DNA of 64,000 bases, taken from contig JAQSXJ010000067.1 of NCBI GenBank assembly GCA_029256725.1, forward strand, positions 1 through 64,000. Reading direction: 5' to 3'. This DNA comes from Anaerocolumna sp. Its GTDB lineage: Bacteria > Bacillota > Clostridia > Lachnospirales > Lachnospiraceae. How positions within the stretch are numbered: position 1 is the first letter of the stretch; each line of letters begins with the position of its first letter. Made by a program: the position numbers and the translations under genes. A model generated the notes under the pieces. That model was not told where the DNA came from. It worked only from the letters and a program-made list of their open reading frames with translations, and made no database searches. Positions 44,683 through 54,286 of the stretch are shown here, piece by piece.

Positions 44683-45570
44683 TTATTGCAATATCCGGTA
44701 TTTTTTTCGATAGCTTGAGGGGGATTCCTGAAATTTATTTTTAAACATACGGTTGAAATAAGAGAGATTGTTAAAACCAGTATTGACTGCTATATCTAAG
44801 ATGGAACAGGAAGTTGTCAGAAGTTTTTCCTGCGCTATATTTAAGCGATAGTCATTTAGATATTGTATGAAAGAAGAACCCGTTGTATTTTTAAAGAAAC
44901 GCATAAAATGAGAAGCACTGCTTCCGTAAACTGCTGCAGCCTCCTGTATGGATATGGATTCTTCATAATGCCCGCTAATGTAAGTCAGAACCTTTTTTAA
45001 CTTACCGGCAGAAGCTTTTAAATAATATTTATCCGTAAGCAGCAGGTTATTCGATGTTAACAGGTATATCATAAGCATGATCTGAGCTTTTATAGCCAGC
45101 TCATAGCCCGGAAGCCTGGCATCATGGATTTGCTGCATCGTATTGATGTATGCTGTAAGAAGAGTATTCAGGGAATTCTGCATATCAATAATTACCGGGA
45201 AATATATTTTATTTGCCATAATAGGAAGCAGGGTATTTAGAGTACTTTCATCGGAGATATAGGAAAGTACCATTTTTAAATCAAATATGATATTCCTGTA
45301 TACAAAGGGCTGCTCTTGTAATTGTTCCATGGAATGCAGAATACCCGGGGATATAAAAGCTATGGTACCCGCTGTAACGACATATGGTTTTAAATTGACG
45401 GTAATAACCCCTTTGCCTTCACTTACATGAATCAGTTCTACCTCCCCATGGTAATGCAGAGGAAATTGAGAAAAAGTTTCCGGCATCCGTACCTTGTAGA
45501 TAGTGAAAGGATAAGTGCTGTTACCATGGCTTTTTTTCTCTTTGTAAAAGGCATAATTATTAATCTCCAT
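44683..45570 (-). CDS. AraC-family transcriptional regulator with cupin sensor domain
   Basis: About 295 residues from ATG 45570 (MEINNYAFYKEKKSHG) behind GGGGGGATC; the frame to 45606 lacks a ribosome site. The N-terminal cupin (FPLHYHGEVELIHVSEGKG) binds a small ligand, probably a sugar. The C-terminal AraC helix-turn-helix pair is ISIQEAAAVYGSSASHFMRF and ILDIAVNTGFNNLSYFNRMF. It is divergent from the secreted amylase gene, whose expression it likely controls in response to starch sugars. Confidence 0.93.
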   Translation of the reverse strand: MEINNYAFYKEKKSHGNSTYPFTIYKVRMPETFSQFPLHYHGEVELIHVSEGKGVITVNLKPYVVTAGTIAFISPGILHSMEQLQEQPFVYRNIIFDLKMVLSYISDESTLNTLLPIMANKIYFPVIIDMQNSLNTLLTAYINTMQQIHDARLPGYELAIKAQIMLMIYLLTSNNLLLTDKYYLKASAGKLKKVLTYISGHYEESISIQEAAAVYGSSASHFMRFFKNTTGSSFIQYLNDYRLNIAQEKLLTTSCSILDIAVNTGFNNLSYFNRMFKNKFQESPSSYRKKYRILQ

Positions 45571-45741
45571 AAGATCCCCCCATCTATGCAGTACAGTTCG
45601 TTCCAATCTAAAGCTTTGCAGCTGCTTCTATTCTTCCAAATGATAGTATTGTACAAATAATTCACAGGATAATGCAAGAAATTTCAGTATAAAATGATAT
45701 AATTATATTAATCCATATAATAAAACCAGTCAATATAAACA

Positions 45742-45775
45742 AAAACAATGATAGGACAATCTTGTTCATTGTTTT
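45742..45775. promoter_or_regulatory. Inverted repeat in the AraC-amylase divergent region
   Basis: AAAACAATGA (45742-45751) and TCATTGTTTT (45766-45775) are exact inverted copies 14 nt apart, followed by ATTCT. It lies midway between the two divergent starts, so it may be an operator; a terminator-like structure is the alternative. Confidence 0.45.
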
Positions 45776-45934
45776 ATTCTATCGGTTGTATGGCCTGTGG
45801 GATATAGTCGGTAAAATAAAAAGCATCAACAGGCTGTCAATAAATGAAAGGGCTGTTTCAGAAGGCGTATATTCCGGTCAGGGTCTATCTATGCCATAAG
45901 ATACAGCCTCTAAAAAGACAGGAGGTATAAAAGA

Positions 45935-48526
45935 ATGAAGAAAGTTTTCTGGAAAAATCTGACTGCCTATGTGCTACTGATTGCAATCATGGTAACAGGA
46001 CTAATAGTACCCGGCACATTACAAAAGATGCAGGCAGAAACAGTATCCTCGGTTACGGTGCACTATAAAGGAACATATACTGCACCAAATATCTATTATT
46101 GGAATTTAAACGGGGAAAGCAATACGCCGGTTACATGGCCGGGAGTACAAATGAATTCTGAAAGTGATAATTGGTTTGGTTACACCTTCAGCAATACGCA
46201 AAGCGTTAATCTGATTATCAACCAGAATGGCTCCCAGACAGCAGACTTGTACAGGACTTCCGGGGAATGGTGGTATAAGAACAACCAATGGTACCAGTAC
46301 AATCCGGAAATTACTGCTGAGTCCATTACGGTACATTTTAAGAGTCCCTGGGACGGAGCGAAGATATATTATTGGAATATACAGCCCTCCGGCAGTACGA
46401 CAACCTGGCCGGGGACGGATATGACATCAGAAGGAAACAGTTGGTACAAATATACTTTTTCCAATGCTGCACTGGTTCATCTGATATTTAATTATAACGG
46501 GAAGCAGACAGTCGATTTATCCCGGACAACAGGTGAATGGTGGTATAAGGATAATCAATGGTATGGGGAGGACCCGGAAGCGACCGTTACACCAACACCG
46601 ACTAATACGCCAACACCAACAGTTACGCCGACAATAACCCCAACCATTACGCCAACGCCAACAGTTACACCATCAATAACCCCAACCATTACGCCAACGC
46701 CGGAAAAAGGCATTGATTTCAGGGATGAAACTATTTATTTTGTTATGGTAACCCGGTTTTATGATGGAGATTCCAGTAATAATGTGCATTGCTGGGATGA
46801 AGTGGCAGCCATGAAGAACAGTAACGACGCGGCATGGAGAGGTGATTTTAAAGGCCTTATTGAAAAACTTGACTACATAAAAGCACTGGGATTTTCGGCA
46901 ATCTGGATTACTCCGGTTGTGAAAAACATGAGCGGCTATGATTATCACGGTTACCATGCCGTTAATTTCAGTGAAATAGACCCAAGATATGAATCCGACG
47001 GTGTAACCTATCAGGATTTAATTAATGCGGCGCATGAGAAGGGGTTAAAAATTATTCAGGACATGGTATTGAATCATACTGGAAATTTTGGAGAGGAAAA
47101 TCTGTATCCGTTGTTTACAAAGGATGAAACACAGGAAGATACTGCAGATGCAATTATCAGAATTGATGAAGGAAAACTTCCCGCTAATTATGATACCTTA
47201 ACTCCGGCACAGCAATATCAGGCCAGAATAAACGCTATGAAGGAAGATTCCCTGGATACAGAAAATATTTATCATCATGAAAAAAGCTTAAGCTGGGAAA
47301 GTTATACGGTCCAAACCGGTCAGATAGCAGGGGATTGTGTGGATTTAAACACAGAGAACCCAGCCGTATCGGATTATTTAATAAATGCCTACAACCGTTA
47401 TATAAATATGGGAGTTGATGCCTTCCGGGTTGATACAGTAAAACACATATCCAGACTAACTTTCAATAAAGAATTTATCCCGGCCTTTAAAGCGGCAGGA
47501 GGCGAAGATTTCTTTGTGTTCGGGGAAGTTGCTACCAGGTATCGGCAGGTATGGAATAGCAATATTCCTGCTATTTCCACACCATTTTACACCTGGGCAG
47601 AAACCACTGCCTACCCTTGGGGCGACACAGTTACTAATATGAAAAGTGTTTTTCAGCACTGGAATGATAATCAGAATGTCAGTAACCAGCCTGTCAGCAG
47701 GAATCATTTGTTGACCGGCAATACCTATCACACACCGGATAAAAGTATATCTTCCGGACTGGGAGTTATAGATTTTCCCATGCATTGGAACTTTAATAAT
47801 GCCAGGGATGCATTCCGTGTGGGTGTAGATGGGGATCAATATTACAGTGATGCTACCTGGAATGTAACTTATGTGGATTCCCATGATTATGCACCGGATG
47901 GTGCGCCTGAAAACCAAAGGTTTGCAGGCTCCCAGGATACCTGGGCAGAAAATCTGAACCTGATGTATACTTTCCGGGGAATTCCATGTATTTATTACGG
48001 AAGTGAAATAGAATTCATGAAAGGCGCAGTAATAGATGCCGGTCCAACAAAACCCTTAAGCGAGACAGGCAGGGCTTATTTCGGGGACAATATCGAAGGC
48101 TCCGTAACTGTGACGGATTATGGAGAATATACAAATGCAACAGGAACAATGGCAGCAACCTTAAATCATCCGCTTTCCCTGCATATCCAGAGATTGAATA
48201 AAATCAGGCGGAATATCCCAGCACTTAGAAAAGGGCAATATTCGACGGAAGGTGTTTCGGGAGAAATGGCTTTTAAGAGACGTTATACTGATACGAACAC
48301 CGGGGTGGATAGCTTTGTTCTGGTATCCATTACAGACGGTGCAGCATTCTCGGGAATCCCTAATGGTACCTATAAGGACGCAATTACAGGAGATGTAAAG
48401 GTTATAACAGATGGCAAATTAACCATACCCAGAACAGGAAAAGGCAATATGAGAATTTATGTCTTGGATCTGCCAGGTAATCCGGCACCGGGAAAAGTCG
48501 GTAATAGCGGAACATATTTGAAATAA
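45935..48526 (+). CDS. Secreted alpha-amylase, two starch-binding modules plus GH13
   Basis: 863 residues, ATG after GGAGGTATAAAAGA. A signal peptide covers ~1-36 (NLTAYVLLIAIMVTGLIVPG). Two CBM26-like modules (~38-125 and ~128-212) share VTVHYKG / ITVHFKS starts, IYYWN and GEWWYKNNQWY ends. A Pro/Thr linker of PT/TPTI repeats (~216-262) leads to the GH13 domain. Its signatures are IQDMVLNHTGNFG, GVDAFRVDTVKHI (nucleophile), FVFGEVATRY (acid/base) and YVDSHDYAPDG. It degrades raw or soluble starch outside the cell. There is no anchor. The linker is encoded by a tandem ACAxxAACxCC-type repeat (46580-46706), so its length could vary. Confidence 0.95.
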   Translation: MKKVFWKNLTAYVLLIAIMVTGLIVPGTLQKMQAETVSSVTVHYKGTYTAPNIYYWNLNGESNTPVTWPGVQMNSESDNWFGYTFSNTQSVNLIINQNGSQTADLYRTSGEWWYKNNQWYQYNPEITAESITVHFKSPWDGAKIYYWNIQPSGSTTTWPGTDMTSEGNSWYKYTFSNAALVHLIFNYNGKQTVDLSRTTGEWWYKDNQWYGEDPEATVTPTPTNTPTPTVTPTITPTITPTPTVTPSITPTITPTPEKGIDFRDETIYFVMVTRFYDGDSSNNVHCWDEVAAMKNSNDAAWRGDFKGLIEKLDYIKALGFSAIWITPVVKNMSGYDYHGYHAVNFSEIDPRYESDGVTYQDLINAAHEKGLKIIQDMVLNHTGNFGEENLYPLFTKDETQEDTADAIIRIDEGKLPANYDTLTPAQQYQARINAMKEDSLDTENIYHHEKSLSWESYTVQTGQIAGDCVDLNTENPAVSDYLINAYNRYINMGVDAFRVDTVKHISRLTFNKEFIPAFKAAGGEDFFVFGEVATRYRQVWNSNIPAISTPFYTWAETTAYPWGDTVTNMKSVFQHWNDNQNVSNQPVSRNHLLTGNTYHTPDKSISSGLGVIDFPMHWNFNNARDAFRVGVDGDQYYSDATWNVTYVDSHDYAPDGAPENQRFAGSQDTWAENLNLMYTFRGIPCIYYGSEIEFMKGAVIDAGPTKPLSETGRAYFGDNIEGSVTVTDYGEYTNATGTMAATLNHPLSLHIQRLNKIRRNIPALRKGQYSTEGVSGEMAFKRRYTDTNTGVDSFVLVSITDGAAFSGIPNGTYKDAITGDVKVITDGKLTIPRTGKGNMRIYVLDLPGNPAPGKVGNSGTYLK

Positions 48527-48545
48527 TATAAGAAGAAAATGAGTA

Positions 48546-48929
48546 ATGCTGGGATATAAAGTTGACTCAGGAATTCACAAGTTGTGGGAGCAGGTTGGCT
48601 ATTTGGAAGAAGCTACTTATTATCCAGGGCTAACTGTACTAGAGAATTTAGACATTGCCCGCAGGATGCAAATGATATCTGATTGCCAATCCATTGCCCG
48701 AGTGATCAAAAAACTCGGTTTAGCGGCTCATAAAAATAAGAAAGCGAAAAATCTTTCTCTGGGAAACAAACAAAGGTTAGGGCTTGCTAAAGCAATGATT
48801 CACAACCCAAAGATTTTAATATTGGATGAACCTATCAACGGCCTTGATCCCGCTGGTGTCGTGGAAATCCGGGAAATGCTTATGTTACAGTTTTTATATC
48901 CAGCCATCAACTGGAAGAACTCTGCATAG
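48546..48929 (+). pseudogene. Fragment of a drug-export ABC ATPase
   Basis: 127 residues matching the middle of a BcrA/NatA-type ATPase: TYYPGLTVLENLDIARRMQ, signature LSLGNKQRLGLAKAM and Walker B ILILDEPINGLDPAGVVEIR. The Walker A half is missing at the N-terminus, and after REMLM the sequence is unrelated. It cannot bind ATP normally. It is a deletion remnant lying 20 bp past the amylase gene, with no ribosome site of its own. Confidence 0.75.
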
Positions 48930-48962
48930 CAGGTGGTTATTTATATTGCGAATACAATCAGG

Positions 48963-49027
48963 GTGTGAATTATGCTTTCATAATTCACACTACCTCCCAT
49001 TTATATCGCAAGTCCCCCCTTGCGATA
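48963..49027. terminator. Two perfect hairpins between the ABC remnant and GT2 gene
   Basis: GTGTGAATTATG pairs with CATAATTCACAC (48963-48974/48979-48990), and TATCGCAAG pairs with CTTGCGATA (49004-49012/49019-49027). Neither has a clear T-run. They lie between convergent genes and may terminate both or be mobile-element debris. Confidence 0.45.
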
Positions 49028-49069
49028 CTGCTTAAAAAGAAAGATTACTAATGCAGCGCATTTTACAAT

Positions 49070-49996
49070 CTACCCCTGTTCTTTCACAATATAGATTGGA
49101 CGATTCTTAACCTCCAGGTAGGTTTTAGCCACGTATTGACCTAATACTCCCATACAGAATAGTTGAAATCCGCTGAGAAACAGTATGATACAAGCAGTGG
49201 AGGACCAGCCGTATGCGGATTTTACACCGGCAAAATGCCTGATCAGCACGACGATTATACCGATAAAAGCCACGATACACAGAAAAAGTCCGGAAAACGA
49301 GGCAATTCCCAGGGGTATGGTAGAAAACGCGACAATTCCGTCAAAAGAATAAAATAGCAGTTTTCGAAAGGACCATTTGGTTTCACCTGCCGCACGCTCA
49401 ACATTCTCATAATCCAGCCATTTGGTTTTAAAACCGACCCATCCGAAGATTCCTTTGGAGAATCGATTGTACTCCCTCATATTAATAATGGCATCCACCA
49501 TCTGCCTTTTCATAAGCCTGAAATCTCTGGCACCGTCAACGACCTCTGCCTTGGAGATATGGCTCATAAGATGATAAAACCGCCTGGCAAAAAAGGAGCG
49601 CAGCTTCGGCTCACCCTTCCTTGTTACTCTTCTGGCAGCTACCGAGTCGTAATCCTCTTTCTGCAGACACTCATACATTTTGGCAAGCAGATGCGGCGGG
49701 TCCTGAAGATCCGCATCCATAATCACTGCATAATTACCGGTACTGTTTTCCAACCCGGCAAAAATAGCGGCTTCTTTTCCGAAGTTCTTAGAAAATGATA
49801 TATACCGGATTCTGTTATCTTTCTCTTTTAAAGCTTTTATAATCTGTAATGTTTTATCCTTTGAACCGTCATCAATAAATATAATTTCAAAATCTGTCGT
49901 ATTCATCTTTTTCATGACAAGTTTCATTTCCGTATAAAACAAGTGTATTACTTTCTCTTCATTGAAACAAGGTACTATAACTGATATTCTGTCCAA
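49070..49996 (-). CDS. GT2 bactoprenol-type glycosyltransferase (CsbB/GtrB-like)
   Basis: About 308 residues if started at TTG 49996, which has AAGGAGAGG 10 nt upstream; the frame is open to GTG 50032. GT-A fold motifs: ISVIVPCFNEEKV, IFIDDGSKDKTL, MDADLQDPP (the DXD-type site). Two C-terminal membrane segments follow (ASFSGLFLCIVAFIGIIVVL, IILFLSGFQLFCMGVLGQYV). These enzymes charge undecaprenyl phosphate with a sugar. The gene is 54 bp downstream of a YfhO-family gene, as in the CsbB-YfhO pairs that glycosylate lipoteichoic acid. Confidence 0.92.
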   Translation of the reverse strand: MDRISVIVPCFNEEKVIHLFYTEMKLVMKKMNTTDFEIIFIDDGSKDKTLQIIKALKEKDNRIRYISFSKNFGKEAAIFAGLENSTGNYAVIMDADLQDPPHLLAKMYECLQKEDYDSVAARRVTRKGEPKLRSFFARRFYHLMSHISKAEVVDGARDFRLMKRQMVDAIINMREYNRFSKGIFGWVGFKTKWLDYENVERAAGETKWSFRKLLFYSFDGIVAFSTIPLGIASFSGLFLCIVAFIGIIVVLIRHFAGVKSAYGWSSTACIILFLSGFQLFCMGVLGQYVAKTYLEVKNRPIYIVKEQG

Positions 49997-50049
49997 ACTC
50001 TTCCTCTCCTTAAATAAACAAGATATGAGCACCGAAATAATTTATCCTA

Positions 50050-52755
50050 TTAACTATATTTTCCCTTATTTGTTTTTTTAATCCTGTAATAAAGCACGAA
50101 ACAAAGAAACAGACATCCTCCCGCAGCCGACACCACGATTCCGACTTTAAGAAAAGGAGTTTCATAGTATAAGTCAATTTCATGTTCCCCGGCTGTTACC
50201 GGTAATGCCATGTACATCACGTTTGCCGGAATCAGTTCGGTCTTTTCTCCGTTTACATATGCCTTCCAACCTTTGCTGTAGGGTATCGACAGACATAATA
50301 AACTATTCTCACTACTGTTATACACTCCGGTGATCCGGTTATTGCTGACCTGTATATTCTCCAGTACGGTCTTGTCTCTTGCTTTTATCTGTTCTTCATA
50401 TTCAGCCATAGGCATCGTATAAACCTGTATATCACTTAAATGAAATGTGCCGGGTTTGGTAAAGATAATTTTACAAGATTTCATTGAGGCACTCTGATAG
50501 CCGAGATTTATAATATAATCCTCTTTACCAAAATATGCATTGTTCCTGTCGGACCTGGCATAGACAGTTTTAATTATATCATTTTCGCCTTTTACCCGAA
50601 GATTCATGGCATAATATTTTGTATTATTTATATTAAAATTCTCAAGCCGGAGATACGTTTCGGAATTCTCCATTCCCTGAAAGTAAACGGTAATTTGTGT
50701 ACCGGCTTTCGATACCTTGATATAATCTCCCTTACGTGTGATTCCTTTGCCATACCGTATGGTTACAGGCAATTTTTCCGACTTAAACCCGGCGGCGGAA
50801 GCATTACCGGCTTCATACGCATCCTTTTCGAGCATATAGATTGAATCTGCCGGTTCTTCCAAAACGGCCGCTCTGAGCATAATCTCCTGCTTTTGCAGTG
50901 GATTCAAAGTTTCATAAACCTCCCTGGATACATAACTTTGATACCCATAACCCAAAGGCAGTGAAAACTGGTTTTCATATAAATAGTAGGTTTTGTTTTC
51001 CGTACTTTCTTCTTTTATCAATTGATATCCATATGGAACCATCTCTTTAGCATTAGTAACCAGATATTTAACACCTGCCAGTGTACTAAGACCAGTCCGG
51101 TAGTCCATATTATCAAAACGGTAGGATGCTCTCTGACTTACTAATTCCAGTCCCGCCATATATTCTGAAAGCCTCTTATCCATTATACTAAAATAACCAC
51201 TGACATCCCGAAAGCCAAGAAGCATACCTTCATTATACTGTTTATCACCGTATACCTCCACCCGGTAAAATGAATTGTCCGATATATTGTCTATCATACT
51301 GACTGCCGAGTTCTCAATTGTCTTATCAACCTTTCCCGAATCAATAAATTCACCTACATAGTTACCAAATCGTTCGGAGTAGGTCAGATAACCATTGAGC
51401 CCCAGATTAATAAATACCAGTGCAAATATCACCGTTCTCTGCAGAAAAATATTCCTTGTATACCGATTAAAAATAAGGATGCAGGCAATTGTTAAAGATA
51501 GCATAAGGAAAGCATATAAAAAATATATACTGGGGTTAAAAAAAACCAAAACACCATATAAAACGGTTCCTGCTGCCAGCAGCAGCTTATCTGTTTTCTT
51601 TAAGCGGAACAGGTCTTCATAAACCGAAGTAAATAAAAATGCAATGATAAAGCTGTACCCAAACTCCCAGCGGTTACTTACATAGGAAAATCCGTTCATA
51701 AGATATCCGATAAAAGGAATCAACAGACTAACGGTACCAATGAGAAAAACAACCCTCATCCGCCGGTATTTGCTGTTTCGAAAGGCTACCAGGACTGCGG
51801 CCGGAACAATAGCTGCAAAAGTGCATAGAGTCCAGAAGCCCGGCGTTATAGTAGGAGCTATAAAGGAATAAGCAAACGTAACGTAATATCCCAGAGTATA
51901 ATAAAGCAGATTAACATCATATCCTGCGTCAAACCTGCCGTTATTAAAATATGCCGCAACTACGGGAAATAAAATCACTGCAGACATGATAATCCCCAGA
52001 AGATAAAATAAACCGGTCCGGAATGCGGTTTTGAAAAATAATATCCACACGGGATTGGGACTGTTTTTATCATATGTGTAAAAAAACCTGTGAACTGCAT
52101 ATATAAAAATGATTATTGTCATCATATATAAGAAGTAAAAATTACTAACAGCACTGATGAAGGTCATCAGTATAAACAAATATGGTTTTTTCTTTTGTAA
52201 TATGAGTTCGATTCCAAGAAAAAGCAGAGGCAAATAGATAAGCGGATTGGTAAAATAGGGGTGCCTTGTCCCGGCATAAAAAACATAACCGCAAAATATA
52301 TAGATAAAAGCCCCCAGTACAGAAGGGTAACTACTTTGCTTTCTATAGATACAATACAACAGATAACTGATGCCAGACAAATAAAGTCTGAATATAATTA
52401 AGAATTGGTATAATCCTTCCGTATTCCCTTCTTTGCCGAATACGGATAGCAAAGCCAGCGGATCACCTATGGCATAATAATTAAGTGTTGTCAGTGTATC
52501 AAAACCCATCCCTAAATTAAAATCCACCAGGGATATTTCCTTACCGGCAAGGAGATTTTGAAGGAGCCTGCCGTAATATACCAACGCCGGATAATGCTGG
52601 TGTATACCGTCAAAGTTCCATATAAATGATTTGCCATTAGCTGCAAACGGATAATATACAATAAACTGAAGTAAGAGAAAACCGGCTGTGAAGGGGATCA
52701 TATAATAGATTAGAATATGCTTCATTTTCTCTTTCTTATTTAACTCATATAACAT
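50050..52755 (-). CDS. YfhO-family membrane glycosyltransferase
   Basis: About 901 residues from ATG 52755 (MLYELNKKEKMKHILIYY) with AAAGGAGC 12 nt upstream; the longer frame to 52839 lacks a ribosome site. The N-terminal two-thirds is a polytopic GT-C-like membrane region with about a dozen segments and an early YYPFAANGKSFIWNFDGIHQHYP loop containing the likely catalytic Asp. An extracytoplasmic domain follows (~460-870), and a last membrane segment near the end (VVSAAGGCLFLCFVLYY). It probably transfers the sugar from the GT2 lipid donor to a wall or lipoteichoic polymer. Confidence 0.9.
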   Translation of the reverse strand: MLYELNKKEKMKHILIYYMIPFTAGFLLLQFIVYYPFAANGKSFIWNFDGIHQHYPALVYYGRLLQNLLAGKEISLVDFNLGMGFDTLTTLNYYAIGDPLALLSVFGKEGNTEGLYQFLIIFRLYLSGISYLLYCIYRKQSSYPSVLGAFIYIFCGYVFYAGTRHPYFTNPLIYLPLLFLGIELILQKKKPYLFILMTFISAVSNFYFLYMMTIIIFIYAVHRFFYTYDKNSPNPVWILFFKTAFRTGLFYLLGIIMSAVILFPVVAAYFNNGRFDAGYDVNLLYYTLGYYVTFAYSFIAPTITPGFWTLCTFAAIVPAAVLVAFRNSKYRRMRVVFLIGTVSLLIPFIGYLMNGFSYVSNRWEFGYSFIIAFLFTSVYEDLFRLKKTDKLLLAAGTVLYGVLVFFNPSIYFLYAFLMLSLTIACILIFNRYTRNIFLQRTVIFALVFINLGLNGYLTYSERFGNYVGEFIDSGKVDKTIENSAVSMIDNISDNSFYRVEVYGDKQYNEGMLLGFRDVSGYFSIMDKRLSEYMAGLELVSQRASYRFDNMDYRTGLSTLAGVKYLVTNAKEMVPYGYQLIKEESTENKTYYLYENQFSLPLGYGYQSYVSREVYETLNPLQKQEIMLRAAVLEEPADSIYMLEKDAYEAGNASAAGFKSEKLPVTIRYGKGITRKGDYIKVSKAGTQITVYFQGMENSETYLRLENFNINNTKYYAMNLRVKGENDIIKTVYARSDRNNAYFGKEDYIINLGYQSASMKSCKIIFTKPGTFHLSDIQVYTMPMAEYEEQIKARDKTVLENIQVSNNRITGVYNSSENSLLCLSIPYSKGWKAYVNGEKTELIPANVMYMALPVTAGEHEIDLYYETPFLKVGIVVSAAGGCLFLCFVLYYRIKKTNKGKYS

Positions 52756-53308
52756 TTTATATTCTGCTCCTTTAGTATTCCTGTATATTATAACCATAAG
52801 GTGTAACATATAACCCAAGAGCATGTATTCCGCTTCCAATAAAATTATGTATTAATCGTGTACAAACAAATGAACAGGGTTAAGTGATAACCATGTTTTG
52901 GATTATTGGTTAATTTGACTTTGCTGGATATAGCGGTTTTTTTATCTATAATTCACCTTGCGCTATATGTGATAAGAGTTCAGACTCAATCTTAATAAAA
53001 AAGGACATGAAAGCATTCTACTCTCATATCCTTGATCATTGCATATTATAATCTAGACTTTTTAGTAGTTTTTTCGATGCAACAGGACAGGAAAAGCCTG
53101 TAAGATCTTTTTTACAATACCATTTGCATATGTATAGTCCAATTTTAGTTATTAATTCAACTAATTCAGTATTGGTCTCCACCTTAACGAATGATTTTTG
53201 AAATTTACAAGCTTATTTAGCCTCAAATTCTTGTTTTCATCCACCTGTGCTTCATTCTGCCTTCTCATAACCTCTTCTTGATCCTGCTGCAAGAGCAGTC
53301 TAACAGTT
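52756..53308. other. Intergenic stretch without a recognised gene
   Basis: AT-rich, about 550 bp, with no ORF supported by a ribosome site on either strand. The next leftover to the right is the short Lrp-like start at 53309-53404. Confidence 0.5.
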
Positions 53309-53404
53309 TTATAAAACAGATGATATTCCCGAAGTAAATAGCATATCTATCAAGTTTTCTTTTAGTAATTCAAGTATCCGAATATCTGTTAGATCCAGCT
53401 TCAT
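53309..53404 (-). pseudogene. Possible N-terminal remnant of an Lrp/AsnC-type regulator
   Basis: ATG 53404 follows a strong GGAGGAAATAATA. The first residues MKLDLTDIRILELLKENL resemble the Lrp/AsnC start (LDxxDxxILxLLxEN). The frame then leaves the family and stops after 31 residues. The good ribosome site suggests a real gene that was broken recently, but the match is short. Confidence 0.35.
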
Positions 53405-53603
53405 TATTATTTCCTCCATCCCATCCTAATATTTCATATATATTAGTTTTTACCTTACCGAGTCTTTAGGTTTTAAAATATATCATATAATGTAATTTTA
53501 TATATTATTTAATTTTTTTATTATGCACTTGCTATTTATTATATAGCATGCTATCATTTATGTAGCACATGTTAATATTTTATTATGAAAGGAAGGAATA
53601 TTT

Positions 53604-53798
53604 ATGCCAGTGATTACAATTAAAATGAAAAAAACGCAACCTGAAAAGAAAAAAGAATTGATTGAGAAATTGACTTCGGTCGCAGTTGAAGTCACCAATT
53701 CTCCAGCCAGTGCTTTCACTGTTTTTATTGAAGAATTCGATTCCGAGAATATTGGGATTGGTGGACAACCATTGTCGGAAAAAGTCGCTAATAAATAA
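53604..53798 (+). CDS. 4-oxalocrotonate tautomerase-like protein
   Basis: 64 residues, ATG behind AAAGGAAGGAA. Begins MPVITIKM: the initiator Met is removed in this family so that Pro1 is the catalytic base. The helix PEKKKELIEKLTSVAVEVTN and FTVFIEEFDSENIGIGG complete the fold. It forms hexamers or dimers and tautomerises enol/keto acids. It opens a set of redox genes (53881-57431). Substrate unknown. Confidence 0.9.
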   Translation: MPVITIKMKKTQPEKKKELIEKLTSVAVEVTNSPASAFTVFIEEFDSENIGIGGQPLSEKVANK

Positions 53799-53811
53799 AG
53801 TATTTGGCTAT

Positions 53812-53837
53812 CACCGCGCTCTTATATGTGCGCGGTG
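53812..53837. terminator. Hairpin after the tautomerase gene
   Basis: CACCGCGC and GCGCGGTG (53812-53819, 53830-53837) form an 8-bp GC-rich stem followed by TACTTAAAAAATT. The T-run is poor, so termination is probably partial. Confidence 0.5.
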
Positions 53838-53880
53838 TACTTAAAAAATTATTATAGACAACATAAGGGGGAATAAAAAT

Positions 53881-54249
53881 ATGTCAGTACCACATCCAGG
53901 GAAACCAGTTCGCGGTTCCAAATCAGGACTTCCTATTATGGCCCTTTTTGATCTTTTGGGTAGAAATTGGGCAATGGGTATCATCTGGAATATGCAGGAT
54001 GGTTCCACTACTTTCAGAGAACTTCAGCAGCGATGCGAATCTATTTCTCCTGCAATACTAAACAATCGTATCAAGGAGTTAAGAGAAGCCGATATTGTAG
54101 AGCGCACTATTGAGGGATATCAATTGACCCAACGTGGAAAAGAACTTATGGAATTATTGCGTCCATTTGGAGAGTGGTCACGTAGTTGGTCAAAGGAAGT
54201 ATTCAACTATACTAAGCCACTTAACAATCAAAAAAAGGATGATAAGTAG
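53881..54249 (+). CDS. HxlR-family transcriptional regulator 1
   Basis: 122 residues, ATG after AAGGGGGAAT. HxlR winged helix: LPIMALFDLLGRNWAMGIIW, TTFRELQQRCESISPAILNN, RIKELREADIVERTI and the end YQLTQRGKEL. The Cys common near the N-terminus of redox-sensing relatives is missing. A central Cys is present (RCES). It immediately precedes a ferredoxin-nitroreductase gene (37-bp gap) and likely regulates it. Confidence 0.9.
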   Translation: MSVPHPGKPVRGSKSGLPIMALFDLLGRNWAMGIIWNMQDGSTTFRELQQRCESISPAILNNRIKELREADIVERTIEGYQLTQRGKELMELLRPFGEWSRSWSKEVFNYTKPLNNQKKDDK

Positions 54250-54286
54250 TATATTTATTACATCTTAAAAGAAAGGATGAATTTAA

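Noticed and set aside
46106-46957. Several minus-strand ORFs inside the amylase gene
   Set aside because: Antisense shadows of repetitive starch-binding and linker sequence, no ribosome sites.
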